Positions 22,608 through 31,382 of a stretch of 64,000 bases of DNA are shown one piece after another. The position numbers and the translations under genes were made by a program. The first letter of the stretch is position 1. Each line of letters opens with the position of its first letter. The notes under the pieces are model-generated. The model worked only from the letters and a program-made list of their open reading frames with translations, was not told the origin of the DNA and ran no database searches. Origin of the DNA: DASRHT01 sp035650355 (GTDB lineage: Bacteria; Chloroflexota; Ktedonobacteria; Ktedonobacterales; Ktedonobacteraceae); assembly GCA_035650355.1 (NCBI GenBank), contig DASRHT010000080.1, forward strand, positions 183,844 to 247,843. The letters run 5' to 3'.

Positions 22608-25163
22608 ATGGAATATGAACATGTCGCCTCATTTGGGGAACTGCTCAAAGCCTTTCGCAAGCAGAAGCAAATTGGACAACAGCAGGTGGCGGAGCAACTC
22701 GCGGTACATCGCAATACCATCGGCGCCTGGGAACGCGGGGATCGCCTCCCCGATACGCGAGGCACGGTACTGGAACTGGCAAAGTGCTTGCACCTGGATG
22801 AACAGGAGACCGCTCGTCTGCTGGAGGCCAGTTTAACGGGAGTCGCGACGCGCTGGAATGTGCCGTATCGACGCAATCCTTTCTTTACCGGACGCGAGGA
22901 GCTGATGCAACGGCTCCATATGTTGTTGCGGCAAGAAAAAGCTGCCGCTCTGACCCAATCGTTGGTCTTGAGCGGGCTGGGCGGCATCGGCAAGACGCAG
23001 ATGGCCATCGAGTATGCCTATCGCTATGCGCAACAGTACGCCTCGATTTTCTGGCTCAATGCCGATACGATGGAGAGCATCCTCTCCAGCTATAGCGCGC
23101 TGGCGCTGTTGCTTGAATTGCCGGAACGACAGGAGCCAGATCAGCAGAAGGTGGTTGCCGCCGTCAATCGCTGGCTGAGTACCCATCGTGACTGGTTGCT
23201 GATTGTGGACAATGTCGAAGAGCGCGAACTGATTGCCTCAGTGCTGCCGACCAGCCCCGAAGGCTCGTTGTTCTTCACCACGCGCAGACAGTCGTTGGGC
23301 ACGCTAGCCTATCCGTTGGAAGTGGAGCGCATGAGCCAGGAGGAAGGTACCCGTTTCCTGTTGCATCGCAGCAGGAGGCTGTCGTTGGAAGAGCCGCTCG
23401 ATGCCTGCTCGTTTGCCGAGGTGATGGAGGCGAGCAAGATCGTCGAGGCGATGGAAGGGCTGCCACTGGCACTGGATCAGGCAGGAGCCTATATCGAAGA
23501 AACGCAATGCAGTTTGCAAGACTATCTCCAACTCTTCCAGGCGCATCGTGCGGTCCTGCTGGGGCAACGAGGAAGAGAAAGCACCGACCATCCCGACTCG
23601 GTTGTCACCACACTCTCGCTCTCCATCACAGCCATAGCACAGCAGCATCCGGCAGCAGTGGACTTGTTGAAGGTCTGTGCGCTGCTGCATCCTGATGGTA
23701 TCCCTGAAGAGCTATTTCTTGAGAAAGGGGACCATCTGGGTCCGACACTCGCCGCGGCCTGTACCGATATGCTTTCCTGGAACAAGCTGGTAGCGACCGT
23801 CTGTGCGTACTCGCTGATGAAACGGCAGCCGAGGGAGAAGACGCTCTCGATGCATAGATTGGTGCAGGCGGTGCTGCAAGATGGTATGGGGGAGGCGGAA
23901 CGGAGGATGTGGATTGAACGCCTGATAGTCGCACTCAATAGAATCTTTCCTGAAGTAGAACTGCTAGAGGATATACAACTGAAGCGAGATGATCGCTTGT
24001 TACCACATGTGCTTGCCTGTATTATACAAACGAACTCCTGGCAGCATGAGAATCTGGATCTAGCTTCTATCCTCGTCAAAGCAGCAGCGTCTTCTGCCGT
24101 CAGAATGCAATTTACGGAAGCGGAAGCATTTTACCGGAGGGCGTGGCACATCTGGAAACAAGCGTTTGGAACTGAACATCCGCAAGCAGCTTACCCACTG
24201 TATGGTCTGGGCAAATTATATAGAACACAAGGCAAGTACGAGAAAGCAGAAGAATTCTATCAACGAGCGAAGGATATATGGGAAAAGGAGCTAGGATCTG
24301 ATCATCTGCAAGTGACTTATCCGCTGTATGGTCTGGCTGGGCTCTATGTAGGGCAAGGCAAGTACGAGAAAGCAGAAGAATTCTATCAGCGAGCGAAGAG
24401 TATCTGGGAAAAAGAATTAGGATCTGACCATTTTCAAATGACTTATCTGTTCCTTAATATGGCCGACTTATATCTGGTTCAAAGGCAATATGAGAAGGCA
24501 GAGCGGCTTTATCAAAAAGCTTTGTCTATCCAGGAGCAGGTGCTAGGTCCCGAACATCCTACCGTAGCCCATTCGCTCAATGGTATGACTATCCTTGCTT
24601 ATGAGCAAGGGAAATATGTAGAGGCCGAGTCGTTTTGTCAACGGGCCTGGGGCATTTGGGAACGTGCTCTAGGCGCTGATCACTCTAAAGTAGCTCTAAT
24701 ACTTCACAATCTGGCCGAGATATATAGAGTACAGGGGAAGCATGTAGAGGCCGAGTCGTTTTATCAACGGGCCTGGGGCATTTGGGAACGAACTCTAGGC
24801 CCAAAGCATCCTAGCATAATTTGTCCACTGCATGGCCTGGCTCTGCTCTACTATCAGCAGGGGAAATATGCAGAAGCAGAAGTCTTCTTCCAGCGCGCAT
24901 TCGCTCTTCAGACGCATAATGCGGGCATACCACATTCAAATATTGCCGAGTTATTGCAAGATTTCGCAACCTTTAGACGAACTCAGGGCAAGATAGAGGA
25001 GGCTGCATCTTTCTATCGGCAGGCACTCATCGCTAGTGAACGTGCTCTGGGAACAAATCATCCCAAAACGCAAGACAGGCGAGATAGCTATATTGCATTA
25101 TTGCGAGAAATGGGACGACAGGAAGAGGCAGACGCTCTTGAGAAAGATTACCGGAGAAGGTAG
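22608..25163 (+). CDS. STAND NTPase: XRE HTH - NB-ARC - kinesin-light-chain TPR
   Basis: The 851-residue protein starts with an XRE-type HTH (FGELLKAFRKQKQIGQQQVA, VHRNTIGAWERGDRLPD) and an NB-ARC NTPase (Walker A GLGGIGKTQMA near residue 125, Walker B WLLIVDNVEE, and the GLPLALDQAGAYIEE motif). At residue 490 and beyond follow about eight 42-residue TPRs of kinesin-light-chain type (EKAEEFYQRAK.IWEKELGSDH). STAND proteins bind a trigger with the repeats and oligomerise; with HTH they act as regulators or, in defence, as sensors. Adjacent TPRs are nearly identical in DNA, showing recent expansion. It lies between two genes of a likely D-glutamate pathway but has no clear link to them. AAAGGA precedes the ATG. 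Confidence 0.9.
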   Translation: MEYEHVASFGELLKAFRKQKQIGQQQVAEQLAVHRNTIGAWERGDRLPDTRGTVLELAKCLHLDEQETARLLEASLTGVATRWNVPYRRNPFFTGREELMQRLHMLLRQEKAAALTQSLVLSGLGGIGKTQMAIEYAYRYAQQYASIFWLNADTMESILSSYSALALLLELPERQEPDQQKVVAAVNRWLSTHRDWLLIVDNVEERELIASVLPTSPEGSLFFTTRRQSLGTLAYPLEVERMSQEEGTRFLLHRSRRLSLEEPLDACSFAEVMEASKIVEAMEGLPLALDQAGAYIEETQCSLQDYLQLFQAHRAVLLGQRGRESTDHPDSVVTTLSLSITAIAQQHPAAVDLLKVCALLHPDGIPEELFLEKGDHLGPTLAAACTDMLSWNKLVATVCAYSLMKRQPREKTLSMHRLVQAVLQDGMGEAERRMWIERLIVALNRIFPEVELLEDIQLKRDDRLLPHVLACIIQTNSWQHENLDLASILVKAAASSAVRMQFTEAEAFYRRAWHIWKQAFGTEHPQAAYPLYGLGKLYRTQGKYEKAEEFYQRAKDIWEKELGSDHLQVTYPLYGLAGLYVGQGKYEKAEEFYQRAKSIWEKELGSDHFQMTYLFLNMADLYLVQRQYEKAERLYQKALSIQEQVLGPEHPTVAHSLNGMTILAYEQGKYVEAESFCQRAWGIWERALGADHSKVALILHNLAEIYRVQGKHVEAESFYQRAWGIWERTLGPKHPSIICPLHGLALLYYQQGKYAEAEVFFQRAFALQTHNAGIPHSNIAELLQDFATFRRTQGKIEEAASFYRQALIASERALGTNHPKTQDRRDSYIALLREMGRQEEADALEKDYRRR

Positions 25164-25493
25164 AGAAGCAATAGGAGCAAAAACGAATATTTCTCCCCAC
25201 AAAGAAAAAGCGCAAAATTCGCCAAAATGCACTGCGAAACAGTGCATTGCGTATTTTATACTCGTAACATGACGTTCTGAGCGGATTGTGGAGTGTCCGA
25301 TCAGACGTTTATAAGTGGGAGTTACTGCAAGTGACAAAAATGGAACAGGGATTTCTCTGTACAAGGAGGTGATGTGCCGCAGGGTCACTTATTATCCATT
25401 ATAGGTGTTTTGTTCTGGATAACATGTTGATCTCTGATAATGAACTATAACCTGGTTAACAATTAAAGAGCGCTATACAACCTGAAAAAGCCT
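25164..25493. other. Non-coding stretch with two overlapping mini-ORFs
   Basis: No gene of normal size is supported. Near 25335-25375 a 13-codon frame (GTG start) ends in TGATG, overlapping the strong AAGGAGG at 25364-25370. A GTG at 25374 then opens an 18-codon hydrophobic frame (LLSIIGVLFWITC). They could be a leader peptide pair, but the evidence is only the ribosome binding site. Confidence 0.2.
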
Positions 25494-25534
25494 ATATGAC
25501 CCACCGGTAGCCCCAATATGCCGGTGGGTCATAT
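25494..25534. terminator. Bidirectional terminator between STAND and DUF1611 genes
   Basis: ATATGACCCACCGG pairs perfectly with CCGGTGGGTCATAT around a 13-nt loop, directly next to the DUF1611 stop codon. Read on the minus strand it is followed by AGGCTTTTTC. Confidence 0.8.
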
Positions 25535-25535
25535 G

Positions 25536-26585
25536 CTAAGCAAAATGCTCAATCAGCGCGTCCAGCAGCTTGGCAGCCCCAAAGCGAAAGACGTCGGTGG
25601 TGGGCAAGCCGGTCTCGTCCTCGGTCTGCTTGATGGCTTCAAGCATTTGCTGATCGGTCATGGTGGGATTCATGAGTGAGAGGCCGACGATTTTGCTGCT
25701 GCGGTCGGGGCGCAACCAGCTCACAGCCTCTTCGTTGATCTGGATGACGCGGTTGAGCGGAGGCAAAGGACAGTTGCTATAGCCATCGATGGTGGTGGCT
25801 CCAGCTTTGTGGCTGAGGATCATTGCGTCGGGCATGGAGCCGTGAATGAGGCCGAGCGTTACCGGAGAATAGCCGGGATGATTTAAGGCTCCCTGGCCTT
25901 CGACGAAGACCCAATCATATTGCTCTGCGAGGTCGAGCACCATCTCTTCGACCATGCCCGCTACGAAGTCGCTGATAATGCGATCTACCGGCAAGCCAGA
26001 GCCAGCGATCATAATGCCCGTTTGACCGGTTGCGGCAAAAACGCTGCTAAGCCCGCGTCGTTGTGCCTCCTGATCGATTTCGAGCATCGTCGTCATTTTG
26101 CCGATGGCGCAATCTGAGCCAACGGCCAGGATGGTATGGCTGCCTGGACGGTGCGGTACGAAGCGGGCGACGAGCTTTTTATCGGGCGGGCGGCGCACAT
26201 CCCAGATGGTCACGCCGCGCTTCTCTGCCGCCTTGCGCAGTTCTGTGTCGTCGGCAATAAAAAAGTGCAGGCCGCTAATAATGTCCAACCCCGCGTCAAT
26301 GGCGGCCAGTAGTTGCCAGCGCCAGGATTGGGGCAGCTCTCCGCCGACAGGGGCGATGCCGATCATCAGCGCGTCCGGCTGGTAGGTAAGGGCTTCGCGA
26401 ATATCATGGACTATAGGGATACCGGCGCCAATCGGAGCTGCGAGAGCCTGTGAGACGTCCTTGCCCGCTCGCGTGCTATCGATTACCGCAACGACCTGAT
26501 CTTTGCCATAACGGATGACGCCTGTGGCCGTTTTGGCCGTACGCCAGGTGAATGCACCCTCCGCCAGTATCGCTATTCTTCGCAT
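25536..26585 (-). CDS. DUF1611 family protein (DgcN-like N-acetyltransferase candidate)
   Basis: The 349-residue protein is a full-length DUF1611 member: a Rossmann-like N-terminus (AILAEGAFTWRTAKTATGVI), then a P-loop-type C-terminal domain with VGSDCAIGKMTTMLEI, ATGQTGIMIAG and WVFVEGQGALNHPGYSPVTL. DUF1611 proteins were annotated as epimerases; a member, DgcN, acetylates D-glutamate with a racemase partner. The racemase gene at 21428-22444 fits that partner, although the STAND gene now lies between and the orientation is opposite. ATG 26585 is chosen because GAGGGAG lies 7 bp upstream. The pathway assignment is inference; an alternative is a dipeptide pathway of the murein-recycling type. 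Confidence 0.8.
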   Translation of the reverse strand: MRRIAILAEGAFTWRTAKTATGVIRYGKDQVVAVIDSTRAGKDVSQALAAPIGAGIPIVHDIREALTYQPDALMIGIAPVGGELPQSWRWQLLAAIDAGLDIISGLHFFIADDTELRKAAEKRGVTIWDVRRPPDKKLVARFVPHRPGSHTILAVGSDCAIGKMTTMLEIDQEAQRRGLSSVFAATGQTGIMIAGSGLPVDRIISDFVAGMVEEMVLDLAEQYDWVFVEGQGALNHPGYSPVTLGLIHGSMPDAMILSHKAGATTIDGYSNCPLPPLNRVIQINEEAVSWLRPDRSSKIVGLSLMNPTMTDQQMLEAIKQTEDETGLPTTDVFRFGAAKLLDALIEHFA

Positions 26586-26809
26586 GTAAACGCTCCCTCG
26601 TAAGATAAAGATGGTAATGATAGGTGATGTGCCTCTATTATACAACGCCAGAGAGGGGCTGTTTCCTTGTTTCAAACTGTGTTTTTCTTTACCATCGCTG
26701 GGGACTTATTTCCTATATGCAAGCTTGCGCTCTGGCGCGACTCTGTACAATTAAGGGTGAGTTCCGTCGTGAGGCGTTGATTATGCTTTTGGAAAGGAGC
26801 AGCTTATAC

Positions 26810-26950
26810 ATGGCGACACGTTTTTTTATTTCGACGGTGGTGCTGGTGCTGGTGGCTCTGGCGGTAGCTGCTGTAGTGTTTTACCTGCTCGGCGGCCATA
26901 TTGCTATCTCCGCCCCGCTTCCTCCGCCGGCCCTGCGCCCTCACTGGTAA
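26810..26950 (+). CDS. Small single-span membrane protein (46 aa)
   Basis: AAAGGAG lies before ATG 26810. The product is one transmembrane helix (FFISTVVLVLVALAVAAVVF) followed by a short proline-rich tail (SAPLPPPALRPHW). It stands alone upstream of a MITE copy. Function unknown. An upstream-extended frame from 26624 lacks a ribosome binding site. The stretch 26586-26809 otherwise shows nothing clear. Confidence 0.55.
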   Translation: MATRFFISTVVLVLVALAVAAVVFYLLGGHIAISAPLPPPALRPHW

Positions 26951-27029
26951 GTTCTTCCTTGCGGATGGCTTGAATTTCGTAGAGGCTATCTGAGCAGCAA
27001 GCATCTCATCTATAATTGCATGATAGGGG

Positions 27030-27217
27030 ATAGAGGCTCCAGGGCTTTTCAGTTTTCGTCATGCTCGCAGGGCCAAGCCCTGCTCACAAGGGGAGAGAGG
27101 TGCCGGCAACGCCGCGACGCGGCGTTGCCGGCACCTCTCTCCCCTTGCCCAGCGCCCCGTTGGGGGCGCGAGCCCAGGCAGCAGGAGAGGAAAACTGAAA
27201 AGCTCTGATGGAGGCTC
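27030..27217. mobile_element. MITE-like element, family B copy 2
   Basis: The element (27040-27207) starts CAGGGCTTTTCAGTTTTC and ends GAAAACTGAAAAGCTCTG. It is flanked by imperfect 10-bp direct repeats, ATAGAGGCTC (27030-27039) and ATGGAGGCTC (27208-27217). Its interior parallels copy 1 (ATGCTCGCAGGGCCAAGCCC and a GGCAACGCCGC stem), with different central stem sequence. Confidence 0.85.
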
Positions 27218-27304
27218 TCTATCCTCTAGACTCCGCCGCTTATCCATGCTATCATAATCGACAAGTCGTACATTGTGGATATGCGAAAAAGGGAGTTGAT
27301 ACTC

Positions 27305-27769
27305 ATGCACATTGACTTATATCACTGGTTGTTTGATGATCCTCAGACGGCGGGGGGCGGCCCCAACGGCGGACCGGAGGTGTTTCATTTCCTCTGGCCC
27401 TGGCTCATTTTCTGCTGCGCTGGCCTGTTGATTACCTTCTATTACACATTTGAGGGTCGCAAGCGTTTTGTCAAGAGCCGTCATCTAGTGAAGTATATGC
27501 TGGATCGCTATCTTGGCTGGCTGGCGATTATCTGCTTTATCGGCCTGCCAATTATCTTTGCGCGTGTCTTCCTGGATGGATACTTCTTCGCCTGGCGTTT
27601 CTGGCGCTATTTGTGGCTGCTTGGCCTGGTCGCCTGGGCCATTACCTGGATTGTCTACCTGGTCAAGAAATATCCTGAGGAACGGGCGAATTATCTGGCC
27701 TATAAAAATCGTCAGCAGTATATTCCTAAGAGTAGCACTAAACGCAAGGCTAAAGCGGCGTCCAGGTAA
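27305..27769 (+). CDS. Hypothetical membrane protein, three to four TM helices
   Basis: The 154-residue protein begins MHIDLYHWLFDDPQTAGGGP and then has hydrophobic helices at about residues 27-48 (FLWPWLIFCCAGLLITFYYT), 70-91 (YLGWLAIICFIGLPIIFARV) and 100-125 (LWLLGLVAWAITWIVYLV), ending in a basic lysine-rich tail on the cytosolic side. GGGAG lies 9 bp before ATG 27305. Its stop codon overlaps the mobA start (TAATG), so they are translationally coupled. That suggests a membrane role near molybdoenzymes, but no family is recognised. Confidence 0.7.
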   Translation: MHIDLYHWLFDDPQTAGGGPNGGPEVFHFLWPWLIFCCAGLLITFYYTFEGRKRFVKSRHLVKYMLDRYLGWLAIICFIGLPIIFARVFLDGYFFAWRFWRYLWLLGLVAWAITWIVYLVKKYPEERANYLAYKNRQQYIPKSSTKRKAKAASR

Positions 27770-28389
27770 TGCATGAGCGGAGAGCAGGGCCGGTGTTTGC
27801 TGCGGCTGGTATCATTCTGGCAGGTGGTCAAAGCAGGCGTATGGGCCGTGATAAGGCTCTCCTGCCTCTTCCTGGCAATGAGCGCATCACCTTTGTGGAG
27901 CGCCTGGTCACATTGCTTGGTGAACTTTGCAGCGAAGTGGTGCTTGTTGCCCGCGATAGCCCCCAGGCCGGCCAGCTAACGGGTCCAGGCAGACGCGTCG
28001 TTCTCGACGAAGCGCCTGGAGGTGGGCCGCTCATGGGTCTGTATAGCGGCCTGAGGGTGATAGGGGCTTCGCATGCGCTGGTGACGGCGGTTGATATGCC
28101 TTTTGTGCAGCCCGCTGTCGTGTCGTTTCTGCTTTCGCAAACGCTGAATGATGATTTACTGGTGCCAATAGTTCATGGCGTTGCCCAGGTATTGCTGGCT
28201 GTGTATCCGCGTACGATCATTCCGCTGCTTGAAGACCGTTTGCGCGAGGGGAGGCGCGATCCTCGCTCGTTGCTGGCGGTGGCAAAGGTACGTTACATTG
28301 AAGAGGCGCAACTGCGCGCATATGATGCGCAGTTGCGCTCGTTTGTGAATGTGAACACGCCGCAGGAACTGGCCGATTATTCCGGCTAA
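27769..28389 (+). CDS. mobA: Molybdenum cofactor guanylyltransferase
   Basis: The 206-residue protein carries the MobA nucleotidyltransferase signature ILAGGQSRRMGRDKALLP (residues 16-33), then LDEAPGGGPLMGLYSGL and the metal-binding TAVDMPFVQP. MobA joins GMP to molybdopterin to make the guanine dinucleotide cofactor of DMSO-reductase-type enzymes. The length suits the family. It overlaps the membrane protein gene by one base and converges with fni, whose stop codon overlaps its own by 3 bases. No molybdoenzyme is in the window. Confidence 0.9.
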   Translation: MHERRAGPVFAAAGIILAGGQSRRMGRDKALLPLPGNERITFVERLVTLLGELCSEVVLVARDSPQAGQLTGPGRRVVLDEAPGGGPLMGLYSGLRVIGASHALVTAVDMPFVQPAVVSFLLSQTLNDDLLVPIVHGVAQVLLAVYPRTIIPLLEDRLREGRRDPRSLLAVAKVRYIEEAQLRAYDAQLRSFVNVNTPQELADYSG

Positions 28390-29609
28390 TCCGAGGATAG
28401 ATCGCGGTGCTGCCAGCGCCGCCGCGCCATTTCCTTCAAATCGTTCTCGAAGCCGCGTAACGTGAGCCATTCGCGCGTTGCGCCCGTCACCACCACGTCT
28501 GTAGCGCGCAGGTCCGCGATGCTGGCTGCTCCGCTCAACTGCATTGCCACCTTCATCTCTGTCACAATCGTTGCGAGCAGTTCGCAGACCTTCTCGTAGC
28601 TCTCACTGGCTGCTTTGAGGAATGGGAAGCCTATGCCGACCAGCGTCGCTCCGAGCGCAAGAGCGCGGGCCACGTCCAGACCACTGCGTACGCCACCGGT
28701 TGAGATCAACGGTAGGTTAGCAACGCCCGCTTCGACCAGTGAGATGGATGTGGGGATGCCCCAGTCATGAAAGAGCAGGCCCAGGTTCATCGTCTGTTCA
28801 TCGCCGCGCGCCTGCGAGCGTGCCGCCTCCAGCATCGGCATGCTGCTGCCCCCTGCGCCTCCGACATCGATAGCGGCGATGTTACAGGAGCGCAGGAGCA
28901 GCGCCTGCTCGCGGCTCACTCCCGCCCCCGTTTCTTTCGCAATCACCGGCACGCCGATTTGAGCGGCCAGAGCTTTTAGCGCAGCGGCCTCACCCATAGC
29001 GCGGCGATCTCCCTCTGCCTGCGTTGCTTCTTGCAAGCTATTCATGTGAACGGCCAGGGCGTTGGCCTCGATCATAGCGATGGCGCGCTGCACCTGTTCT
29101 AAGGTAAATGCGGCGTGGCGCGCCTGCGGGATCAATTGTGGCGCGCCGATGTTAGCGATCAGAAAGGCGCCAGGGGCATATTCTCTGGTCACGGCATAGC
29201 TCTCGGCAAGATCTGGATTGACGATAGCGGCTCGCTGGCTACCTACGCCCAGCGCCAGCCCATAGTGTTCCGCCGCTCGGGCAAGGTTGCGATTGATATG
29301 GATAACATCGGGGTGTCCCCCGGTCAAAGATGACATAAAAATGGGATAGCGTAATGTTTTGCCCAGGAAGGTGACTGACGTATCAATCTGGTCCAGGTCC
29401 ACCTCCGGCAGCGCCTGGTGAACGAAGTGGATGTCACTCCAGTTGGCGCGTTGAGGGGCGGATACATCCTGCCCCAGGGCGACGTTAACGTGTTCAATCT
29501 TGCGCTGCTTCACTTCCTCGCCGCCCGCCGTAGCTCCCCGATTCATCATGGGAGTGCTAGCCGCGAATGCGGCGTTGGAGGGCGGAATTTCAAGATCTTC
29601 CTCGCTCAT
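28386..29609 (-). CDS. fni: Type 2 isopentenyl-diphosphate delta-isomerase
   Basis: The protein has about 407 residues and interconverts IPP and DMAPP using FMN and NADPH. Family marks are RKIEHV, FMSSLTGG, LGVGSQRAAI, VIAKETGAGVS, DVGGAGGSSM and STGGVRSGLDVARAL. ATG 29609 (MSEEDLEIPP) is chosen; upstream codons lie in the neighbouring gene. The first 30 residues are non-conserved and contain TPMMNRGATA, encoded by a palindromic family C repeat inserted in frame, so the N-terminus is longer than in most homologues. The gene begins inside the last 20 bases of a GT-C glycosyltransferase gene, so the two form an operon concerned with isoprenoid-lipid metabolism. Confidence 0.92.
   Translation of the reverse strand: MSEEDLEIPPSNAAFAASTPMMNRGATAGGEEVKQRKIEHVNVALGQDVSAPQRANWSDIHFVHQALPEVDLDQIDTSVTFLGKTLRYPIFMSSLTGGHPDVIHINRNLARAAEHYGLALGVGSQRAAIVNPDLAESYAVTREYAPGAFLIANIGAPQLIPQARHAAFTLEQVQRAIAMIEANALAVHMNSLQEATQAEGDRRAMGEAAALKALAAQIGVPVIAKETGAGVSREQALLLRSCNIAAIDVGGAGGSSMPMLEAARSQARGDEQTMNLGLLFHDWGIPTSISLVEAGVANLPLISTGGVRSGLDVARALALGATLVGIGFPFLKAASESYEKVCELLATIVTEMKVAMQLSGAASIADLRATDVVVTGATREWLTLRGFENDLKEMARRRWQHRDLSSD
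29521..29585. repeat. Family C palindromic repeat inside fni
   Basis: CCGCCC (29521-29526) pairs with GGGCGG (29580-29585) and encloses the core GTAGCTCCCCGATTCATCAT. On the coding strand it gives the residues TPMMNRGATA in the N-terminal part of the isomerase. The same core also encodes part of the anti-sigma factor at 51612-51687. Confidence 0.75.
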
Positions 29610-31326
29610 ACCAATCTGCCGTCCTTTCTGCTGGTTGCGTAGCGAATTTCTGCCTGCTTTGCGCAACAATAAGGTAGATCAGTGGTAGGCCAAAGATCAG
29701 GGCAGCCTGGTACGTCGCAATCGGGTCTTTCGTAAATCCCACGAACGCATAGAGAAAAAGCGCCGTTTCTGTCAATATCAGCATGGCGACAGTGAAGGCA
29801 TCAAGGCGACGCAATACAATGGCCCAGAAGAGCCAGAGTATGTACCAGGGCCAGAACCAACCAGAGACCAGTACCATATACCAGAATACTCCCATGGCCC
29901 AACTGTTAAGCAAGACGCCGAACCCTGGCAGTTGCATCTCTTGATCCGCGCCCGGGCTATAGCGCATGCCAGCAACGGTTATAGGAGCAGAGCGCACCTG
30001 GCTGAAGAGGTGGATATAGATCAGAGCGAAAATGAAAGTGGCAGAAGCTCGCAACGTCGTATCGGCGGCGATGATGGGATGCAGAAATGATGGGAAATGC
30101 AACCACTGCGCGACCGCAACAAACAGGCTGCGAATAGGAATCGCCAGCGTGCCAACAGGTGCATGCACAAAGTGATCCAGATCGACCGCCGAAGTGATGG
30201 CGAAGAAGGTATATGAGCCGCGCCAGAAGGGCAGTGAGATGATCAGGGCGGGTATCAACATCACGAGCGCGCGCCAGGTCACGCCCCAGAGCAGGCGCGC
30301 TGTATGTTGCTCGGTGCGCAGATCGAACCAGACGTAGAGAGGGGCCAGCAGCAGGGCGATCAGGTTGGCGCTAATCGCCAGCCCGAATACAACCAGAGAT
30401 GCAAAGTAATAGCGGCGTTCTCGTCCCTGCACATACAGCAGGATAGCCAGCAGCAGCAGGCTGAGCAACACCCCTTCGCTGTGTCCACTACCCGCCAGCT
30501 CAATCAGCGCCAACGGATTCCAGGCGTAGAGTATCGTGCCTGTCAGGCGGCGCGCTGGGGCGATTTTGCCCAGGATGGCCCAGATCAGCGCGATATTGAG
30601 CAGGTGCGCGATTAAGGCCGTAGCTTTGAAGGCGAGCAGCGTGATTACCGCACTCTTGCTCAAACTTGCCAGCAGCGAAGCAATGCAGAGCCAGAGCGGG
30701 CCATAGATATTGGGGCTGGCGCGCCCGGAAATCACCCAGCGCAGAAATGGATCGTGGGGGAACTGGATCGGCGCTGTATTGAGCGGATCAGCTCCGTAGA
30801 CCGTGAGAATGCGGCCTGAGAAGATATAGGTGAATACATCGTCTGAAAACAGCCGCGGCTGGAGCAGCAGCGTCAGCCCGAAGATGACCGTACCGCCAAG
30901 CAGCAGGTAGAGATAGCGCCGGTCTGGCGTCATGACGGTACGAGAGCGGTAAATGCGCACAATAACGGCTGCATACGCGACGGCTGCCGTCATGAACAGC
31001 ATGCCAAGCAGCAGGGATGGGAGCCATGCGCTTGAAGATGGCGTCAGCAGCGGATGAAGGGCGGCACTCACTATTTGCGAGGGAAAAAGCGTCCATGTCC
31101 ACTCGGTGCTCAATGGCGAATCGCTTAAACGTAGCCCTGGTAGCGGCGAAAGGGCTATTAGTAGCAGATAGAACAGCTCAAAAACGCATACAAAAAGCAG
31201 CAACAGCGAAAATAGATGTTGCTTTTTGCCCGGTGTAAATGTCGATTTGATAGCTTCCTGGGTAGAGCTAATCAAGTAGGTATTATCCTTAGTTTTGTCG
31301 ATTACTGGCAACGCTGCGCCCTCCAA
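29590..31326 (-). CDS. GT-C family membrane glycosyltransferase (polyprenyl-phosphate-sugar dependent)
   Basis: The 578-residue protein has about 12 hydrophobic segments and a GT-C signature: an Asp-Asp pair in the first large loop (LFSDDVFTYIFSGRILTVYG), then DPFLRWV, NIYGPLW and AWNPLALIELAGSGHSEG. Such enzymes transfer mannose or another sugar from a polyprenyl phosphate outside the membrane, for example to lipoglycans or proteins. The exact sugar and acceptor are unknown. The 3' end overlaps the start of fni, which supplies isoprenoid precursors, a sensible partnership but not proof. The 56 bp to purB downstream of the start show nothing clear. Confidence 0.8.
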   Translation of the reverse strand: MEGAALPVIDKTKDNTYLISSTQEAIKSTFTPGKKQHLFSLLLLFVCVFELFYLLLIALSPLPGLRLSDSPLSTEWTWTLFPSQIVSAALHPLLTPSSSAWLPSLLLGMLFMTAAVAYAAVIVRIYRSRTVMTPDRRYLYLLLGGTVIFGLTLLLQPRLFSDDVFTYIFSGRILTVYGADPLNTAPIQFPHDPFLRWVISGRASPNIYGPLWLCIASLLASLSKSAVITLLAFKATALIAHLLNIALIWAILGKIAPARRLTGTILYAWNPLALIELAGSGHSEGVLLSLLLLAILLYVQGRERRYYFASLVVFGLAISANLIALLLAPLYVWFDLRTEQHTARLLWGVTWRALVMLIPALIISLPFWRGSYTFFAITSAVDLDHFVHAPVGTLAIPIRSLFVAVAQWLHFPSFLHPIIAADTTLRASATFIFALIYIHLFSQVRSAPITVAGMRYSPGADQEMQLPGFGVLLNSWAMGVFWYMVLVSGWFWPWYILWLFWAIVLRRLDAFTVAMLILTETALFLYAFVGFTKDPIATYQAALIFGLPLIYLIVAQSRQKFATQPAERTADWYERGRS

Positions 31327-31382
31327 AAAGTGTCTCTATACTCTGTAATGGTACGAGAGCGAGGAGGGCGACGTGTAAAGAT

